A stretch of 64,000 nt of DNA from Streptomyces sp. Je 1-79 (GTDB lineage Bacteria; Actinomycetota; Actinomycetes; Streptomycetales; Streptomycetaceae): positions 118,458 through 182,457 of the forward strand of contig NZ_JAMGSL010000016.1 of the NCBI RefSeq assembly GCF_025195125.1, given 5' to 3'. Shown in pieces: positions 60,207-64,000 of this stretch. A program made the position numbers and the translations under genes. Numbering within the stretch: the stretch's first letter is position 1; each line of letters starts with the position of its first letter. The notes beneath the pieces were generated by a model, which did not search any database, had not been told where the DNA came from, and saw only the letters and a list, made by a program, of their open reading frames with translations.

Positions 60207-61411
60207 ACCACTCCATGACGTCGTCGCTCGCCACCGTCCAGCGTTCCCTCGCCGACCCCGACGTCCGCCACCCCCTCTGGCCGCCGCTCACGACCGGCTG
60301 CCCGGTGACCTCCACCGACGAGGTCGCGTACCCGCTGGACATCGACTACGACTACGACCGGGTCCCCGCGGACCTGTTCGCGCGTCCCGCCGCCCACGGC
60401 CTGGAGCGCTGGGCCCCGCTCCTGCCGCCGCTGGCCGCGCCCGGGCTCGGCGAGGGCAACACGCCCCTCGTCGCCCTCGCGGACGGGGTGTACGTCAAGG
60501 ACGAGTCGCGCAACCCCACCTGGAGCCACAAGGACCGTCTCAACCGCGTGGCCGTGAGCGCCGCCAAGGCGTCCGGCGCGCGCGGTGTCGTCGTGTCCTC
60601 CTCCGGCAACCACGGTGCTGCCGCCGCCGCGTACGCCGCGCGCGCCGGGCTTCCGTGCGCCGTCTTCACCTCGCCGTTCGCCCCGCCGGCCGTCGCCTCC
60701 CACCTGCGCGCCTATGGCGCGACGGTCCTGACCGTCCCGCTCGACTCCGTCCGCCCGCTGATGCGCCGGATCGTCGACGAACTCGGATTCCAGACGGTGA
60801 GCAGCCTCACCGACACGGCGCACACCGGGCACCCGTTCGGTCCGGAGGGCTACAAGACCATCGCGTACGAGATCTTCCTCGACCTCGGCCGCGCCCCCGC
60901 AGCCGTCTATCTCCCCACGGGGTACGGGGAGTTGCTCTTCGGCGTGGCCAAGGGCTTCCGGGAACTGGCCCGGCTCGGCCTGACCGACACCGTCCCGCGC
61001 GTGCACTCCTGCGAACCCACCGCCGCGGGAGCGCTCGCCGAAGCCGTTCGCACCGGCCGGCCCGCCGCCCGGGTCGAGGTCGGTCCGACGGCCGCGTACG
61101 CCATCGACTGCGAGATCAGCGGCTACCGCGGCGTCGTGGCCCTGCGTGACACCGGCGGCCGCGCGCTGAAGGTGACGGACCAACAAATGAACGCGGCACA
61201 GGCCGAGTTGGCGTCCCAGGGACTCTGGCAGGAGCTGTCCGCCACCGCCGGGCTCGCCGGATTCCGCGCCCACGGGGGCCGGGAGCCCGACGGCCCGGTG
61301 GTGTGCGTGGCCACGTCCAGCGGCTACAAGGACGTGGCCACGGCGACCGCCACCTACGCCCCCATGGACCCGGACTGGCCGGCGATCAAGGCCCGGCTCG
61401 CCAGGGCCTAG
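60203..61411 (+). CDS. Threonine synthase-like PLP-dependent (fold type II) enzyme
   Basis: A 402-residue PLP enzyme. The Schiff-base lysine is Lys110 in NPTWSHKDRLN, followed by the phosphate/substrate loops VVSSSGNHGAAAAAYAAR, PTGYGELLFGVAKGF and VVCVATSSGYKDVATA. LGEGNTPLV at about 82-90 is typical of threonine synthase and its relatives. The house-keeping thrC normally lies with hom and thrB; here it stands alone, so this is likely a paralogue with another beta-elimination or replacement substrate. Start ATG overlaps the stop of the caspase-like gene (ATGA), so the two proteins are probably made together. Confidence 0.82.
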   Translation: MNHSMTSSLATVQRSLADPDVRHPLWPPLTTGCPVTSTDEVAYPLDIDYDYDRVPADLFARPAAHGLERWAPLLPPLAAPGLGEGNTPLVALADGVYVKDESRNPTWSHKDRLNRVAVSAAKASGARGVVVSSSGNHGAAAAAYAARAGLPCAVFTSPFAPPAVASHLRAYGATVLTVPLDSVRPLMRRIVDELGFQTVSSLTDTAHTGHPFGPEGYKTIAYEIFLDLGRAPAAVYLPTGYGELLFGVAKGFRELARLGLTDTVPRVHSCEPTAAGALAEAVRTGRPAARVEVGPTAAYAIDCEISGYRGVVALRDTGGRALKVTDQQMNAAQAELASQGLWQELSATAGLAGFRAHGGREPDGPVVCVATSSGYKDVATATATYAPMDPDWPAIKARLARA

Positions 61412-61454
61412 TCCTCGGTGCGGGTGACCGTTGCCGCCGGGGCTGTCCCGGCGA

Positions 61455-63017
61455 TCAGCCCGGCGTCACCGCACCCTCTGGCACTCCGAACCACTCCTCC
61501 AGCGCCTCCGCCAGCCCGGCCGTCGACGTGGGCGCCTGTGCCCCCGAGTCGGCCGCCCAGGCCGTGAAGCCGTCCGGACGGACGAGGACCGCCGCCAGTT
61601 TCGGGCGGGACGGGCAGCCGGCCGTCAGGGTGTCGACGCGGCCGGCGTACCCGGCGGTGAGGGCCCGGAGCTCCGGGTCGTCGGTGAGGTCGAGCAGGAG
61701 CGCCCGGCCGCCGTGGAGGTGGTCCGCGAGGCGGCTGCCGTCGGCGAGTTCGAGGTCCGGGGCGGTGCGGCCGGTCAGGGGGTGCTCGCCCGGCATGTCG
61801 TAGCGCACCCCGGCGCCGTTGAGCCGCGCGGTGAGGTAGGTGGTGCCCGTGACCGTCTCCGCCAGGTCGCTGACGATCTCGCGCAGGGCCCGGGACTGCG
61901 GGTCCGGGCGCATGGCCGCGACCTGGGAGCGGGTCCAGTCGAGGATCTCCGCGCCGACCGGGTGCCGTTCGGCGGTGTAGGTGTCCAGCAGCCCTTCCGG
62001 TGCCTGGCCGCCGATCACCGCGGCGAGCTTCCAGCCGAGGTTCATCGCGTCCCCGATACCCAGGCTCAGTCCCTGGCTGCCGAACGCGGAGTGCACGTGC
62101 GCCGCGTCGCCCGCCAGCAGCACACGGCCCTTGCGGTACTCGGTGACCTGGCGGGCGTGGTCGGTGAAGCGGGTCGCGGTCCGCACCCCGGTGATCGTGA
62201 CGTCCACGCCGGAGACGCGGCGCAGCCTCGCCTGGAGGTCCTCGGTGGTGACCGGCGCGTCCCGGTCGGCCGGCGGGCCGTCGAACTCCACGGTGACGAT
62301 GCGGCCCGGCATCGGCCCGTGGGCGTAGACCCCGGTGTCCGTGGCGGCCCAGCCGACCGTCAGGTCCTCGGCTCCGGTCATCTCCACGACCGCCTGGTGA
62401 CAGGTGATCTCCGGGTCCGTACCGGGGAATGCGAATCCCGCGAGCTTACGGACCGTACTGCGGCCGCCGTCGCACCCCACGAGCCAGCCGGCGCGTATCG
62501 CCCCGCTGCTCGTCCGCACGGTGACGGCCTCTTCGTCCGCGTCGAAGCCGGTCAGTTCCCCTCCGCGGCGCACGTCGACGCCGAGCTCGTCCGCCCGCTC
62601 GCCGAGCAGCCGCTCGATGTCCTGCTGCGCCACGAGGCTGATCTCGGCGGCGGGGCCGGCGTCGCCGAGGCCCGGGTCCGTACGGTCGACCAGGTCGGCG
62701 CGGAGCATGATCCCGGCGAAGTGCCCGACGAACCCGAGCCCTTGGCCCTCGGCCCCGCCTCCGTCCCCGCCGTTCCGCTCGCGCATGAACGCTCGGAAGC
62801 GGTCCAGCGCCTGCCGCTGCACCTCGGCCAGCGCGGACAGCATGCCCCGGCGGTAGAGCGCCTCGGCGCTTGGCGTGGTGATCGCCCCGCCCTTGATCGT
62901 CCGGTCCACTTCGGTGAGGCGCTCCAGGACGGCCACCCGCGCGCCTCCGAGCCGGAGCTCGCAGGCCAGCATCAGCCCGACCGGGCCGCCTCCGGCCACC
63001 ACTACGTCATAGTCCAT
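61455..63017 (-). CDS. FAD-dependent aromatic-ring monooxygenase
   Basis: A 520-residue flavoprotein hydroxylase of the class A type related to rifampicin monooxygenase, PgaE and aklavinone hydroxylases. GGGPVGLMLACEL (9-21) binds FAD, LVGCDGGRSTVRKLAG is the DG motif, and GRVLLAGDAAHVHSAFGSQG the GD motif. The C-terminal thioredoxin-like domain (about 390-520) lacks a redox Cys pair, as usual. It hydroxylates a phenol or polyketide with NADPH and oxygen. No polyketide genes are adjacent, so it may act in detoxification. ATG 63017 is preferred over GTG 63026. Confidence 0.85.
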   Translation of the reverse strand: MDYDVVVAGGGPVGLMLACELRLGGARVAVLERLTEVDRTIKGGAITTPSAEALYRRGMLSALAEVQRQALDRFRAFMRERNGGDGGGAEGQGLGFVGHFAGIMLRADLVDRTDPGLGDAGPAAEISLVAQQDIERLLGERADELGVDVRRGGELTGFDADEEAVTVRTSSGAIRAGWLVGCDGGRSTVRKLAGFAFPGTDPEITCHQAVVEMTGAEDLTVGWAATDTGVYAHGPMPGRIVTVEFDGPPADRDAPVTTEDLQARLRRVSGVDVTITGVRTATRFTDHARQVTEYRKGRVLLAGDAAHVHSAFGSQGLSLGIGDAMNLGWKLAAVIGGQAPEGLLDTYTAERHPVGAEILDWTRSQVAAMRPDPQSRALREIVSDLAETVTGTTYLTARLNGAGVRYDMPGEHPLTGRTAPDLELADGSRLADHLHGGRALLLDLTDDPELRALTAGYAGRVDTLTAGCPSRPKLAAVLVRPDGFTAWAADSGAQAPTSTAGLAEALEEWFGVPEGAVTPG

Positions 63018-63261
63018 GGCGCCCACTATGACCGAGGGTCAGAACGGCGCTTTCACCGCCCTGACCAGCCACAACAGGCGCCACGGTGTCAAGGGACCGG
63101 CCTGGCGAACACGAGAAAGGGGCTGTGATCCGCCAGCGGTACGACGGTGGGCGGGACGACGTCAGACCAGCCCCGCCCCGGAGCCGACGCACCGTCAGCC
63201 GCCCACCAGGACCGCCAGATCCCGAGCGCCGGTCTTCGTTCCGATGTTCCTCAGCGCCCGC

Positions 63262-63912
63262 CTAGGCGCCGGCCCGCGGAACCACTCGGATTCCGAAGGT
63301 GAACGAGTCGGTCGCCAGGGCGATGCCGATGAAGAGCAGCGCGAAGTGCTCCTGGCCGCGCGCCGTTCCGATGCCGCCGAGGTCGAGCAGGGACTCCTGG
63401 GGCCAGCCCAGGTCGGTGAGCAGTCCGGCGACCGTCCGCTTGGCGTCGGCGTCGTCGCCGGAGAGGAAGATCGTGCTCGGCCCCTCCAGCGACTGCGGTG
63501 CGACCATCACGACGCTGTCGACCGTGCAGAGCGTCTTGACCACCGGTGTACGGGGGAACGCCTGCTGGATCTCCTCCCCGAGGCTGACCAGCGGGTGGGT
63601 GAGCGTGTGGTCCTCCTGGAAGCCGACGGCGACGTCCAGCAGCACCTTCCCTTCCAGCGCGTGCGCGCCGACCGATTCGAGCAGGGGTATCGACGCCGCC
63701 CCCGGCGTGGCGTTCACCAGCACCTCCGCGTGTGCCGTCGCCGTGGCCGGATCACCGACCCGTACCCCCGCCTCCAGCAGCTCCTTCAGTTCCGTGAGGA
63801 GTTCCGTGTCCTCGGGTCGTCGCGACCCGAGGACGATGTCGTGGCCCGCGCGGGCCCAGCCCGCCGCGAGCGCCCGTCCCACATGTCCTGTACCGAGAAT
63901 TCCGATCCGCAT
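63262..63912 (-). CDS. NAD(P)-binding protein, F420-dependent NADP reductase-like
   Basis: A 216-residue Rossmann protein. The dinucleotide-binding motif GILGTGHVGRALAAGWARAG starts the protein, followed by VLGSRRPEDTE, where the SRR loop fits NADP+ binding, and NATPGAASIPLLES. The second half (VVKTLCTVDSVVMVAPQ, STIFLSGDDADAKRTVAGLL) is the short helical half of the F420-dependent NADP reductase (Npd/Fno) family. It may transfer electrons between F420 and NADP, or be one of the related dehydrogenases of unknown partner. The ATG at 63912 is taken; GTG 63918 is possible. It is 244 bases upstream of the monooxygenase gene on the same strand. Confidence 0.75.
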   Translation of the reverse strand: MRIGILGTGHVGRALAAGWARAGHDIVLGSRRPEDTELLTELKELLEAGVRVGDPATATAHAEVLVNATPGAASIPLLESVGAHALEGKVLLDVAVGFQEDHTLTHPLVSLGEEIQQAFPRTPVVKTLCTVDSVVMVAPQSLEGPSTIFLSGDDADAKRTVAGLLTDLGWPQESLLDLGGIGTARGQEHFALLFIGIALATDSFTFGIRVVPRAGA

Positions 63913-64000
63913 GGCCACGACGCTAGGCGTGCCCGCCCGGTGCCGCATCGGACGAAGGGCGGGGATGCCCGGGGCCGCGACGTAGGCCCGGTGGCCTAGG

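Noticed and set aside
63187..63260. Minus-strand peptide frame ending in TKTGARDLAVLVGG, like a LuxR-type C-terminus
   Set aside because: Too short, overlaps the end of the F420-reductase-like gene and lacks a helix-turn-helix; chance cannot be excluded.

Overview
The window is high-GC actinobacterial DNA, almost certainly from a Streptomyces chromosome. The evidence is a strong G/C bias at third codon positions, frequent GTG starts and one TTG start, short purine-rich ribosome sites, and marker genes: a two-domain geosmin synthase, an NsdA-like differentiation regulator, an AfsR/SARP regulator, SpoIIE-type phosphatases, a DUF397 protein and an MpaB-type oxygenase. I see no phage, insertion sequence, CRISPR array, rRNA or tRNA. 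All calls come from reading the sequence; no database search was run.

Layout. 1-3.6 kb: start of a class II aldolase, a ThuA-like protein behind a LacI-type palindrome, succinate-semialdehyde dehydrogenase and a PHP-domain protein. 3.6-9.6 kb: a PAS-GAF-PP2C phosphatase divergent from a large SARP regulator, then a 66-residue protein. 9.7-14.7 kb: acyl-CoA dehydrogenase behind a KstR-type operator, GNAT, metallo-beta-lactamase-fold hydrolase, phosphotransferase, a P450 remnant and a membrane protein. 14.8-21.3 kb: a two-component system with a Gln-Pro linker, a GNAT-NTF2 fusion, an MpaB oxygenase and a Ser/Thr kinase with a His-rich linker and TPR repeats. 21.3-28.3 kb: FAD oxidoreductase, tdh-kbl-LysR (threonine to glycine plus acetyl-CoA) with a structured leader, and a Tat-exported serine hydrolase. 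28.3-44.3 kb: a broad acyl-CoA region with nitronate monooxygenase, several acyl-CoA ligases, PaaK, a crotonase, a DUF35 protein and two Ltp-type thiolase-fold proteins. 44.3-49.4 kb: DUF397 protein, ACT-like protein, LAL-type regulator, conserved hypothetical and S4 protein. 49.4-64 kb: geosmin synthase, amidase, phosphotransferase, NsdA-like regulator, a second PP2C phosphatase, a degenerate caspase-like protein coupled to a threonine-synthase-like enzyme, an aromatic-ring monooxygenase and an F420-reductase-like protein.

How the genes fit together. The clearest system is 38.3-44.2 kb: a FadD19-like ligase divergent from an EchA19-like crotonase, then DUF35, Ltp and Ltp with overlapping ends. 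As I recall it, this is close to the KstR-controlled cholesterol side-chain region of Mycobacterium tuberculosis (fadD19/echA19 and Rv3521-ltp4-ltp3). The shared intergenic region carries a KstR-type motif and a second operator type that recurs 11.6 kb away before the nitronate monooxygenase-ligase pair. Another KstR-type motif lies before the acyl-CoA dehydrogenase at 9.7 kb. Together these suggest a sterol or branched-acyl side-chain catabolic regulon.

Three genes (serine hydrolase, antiporter, LAL regulator) have their 3' ends, stop codon included, tandemly repeated downstream. There are also three degraded gene pieces: a P450 C-terminus, an ArsR C-terminus and an unidentified C-terminus.
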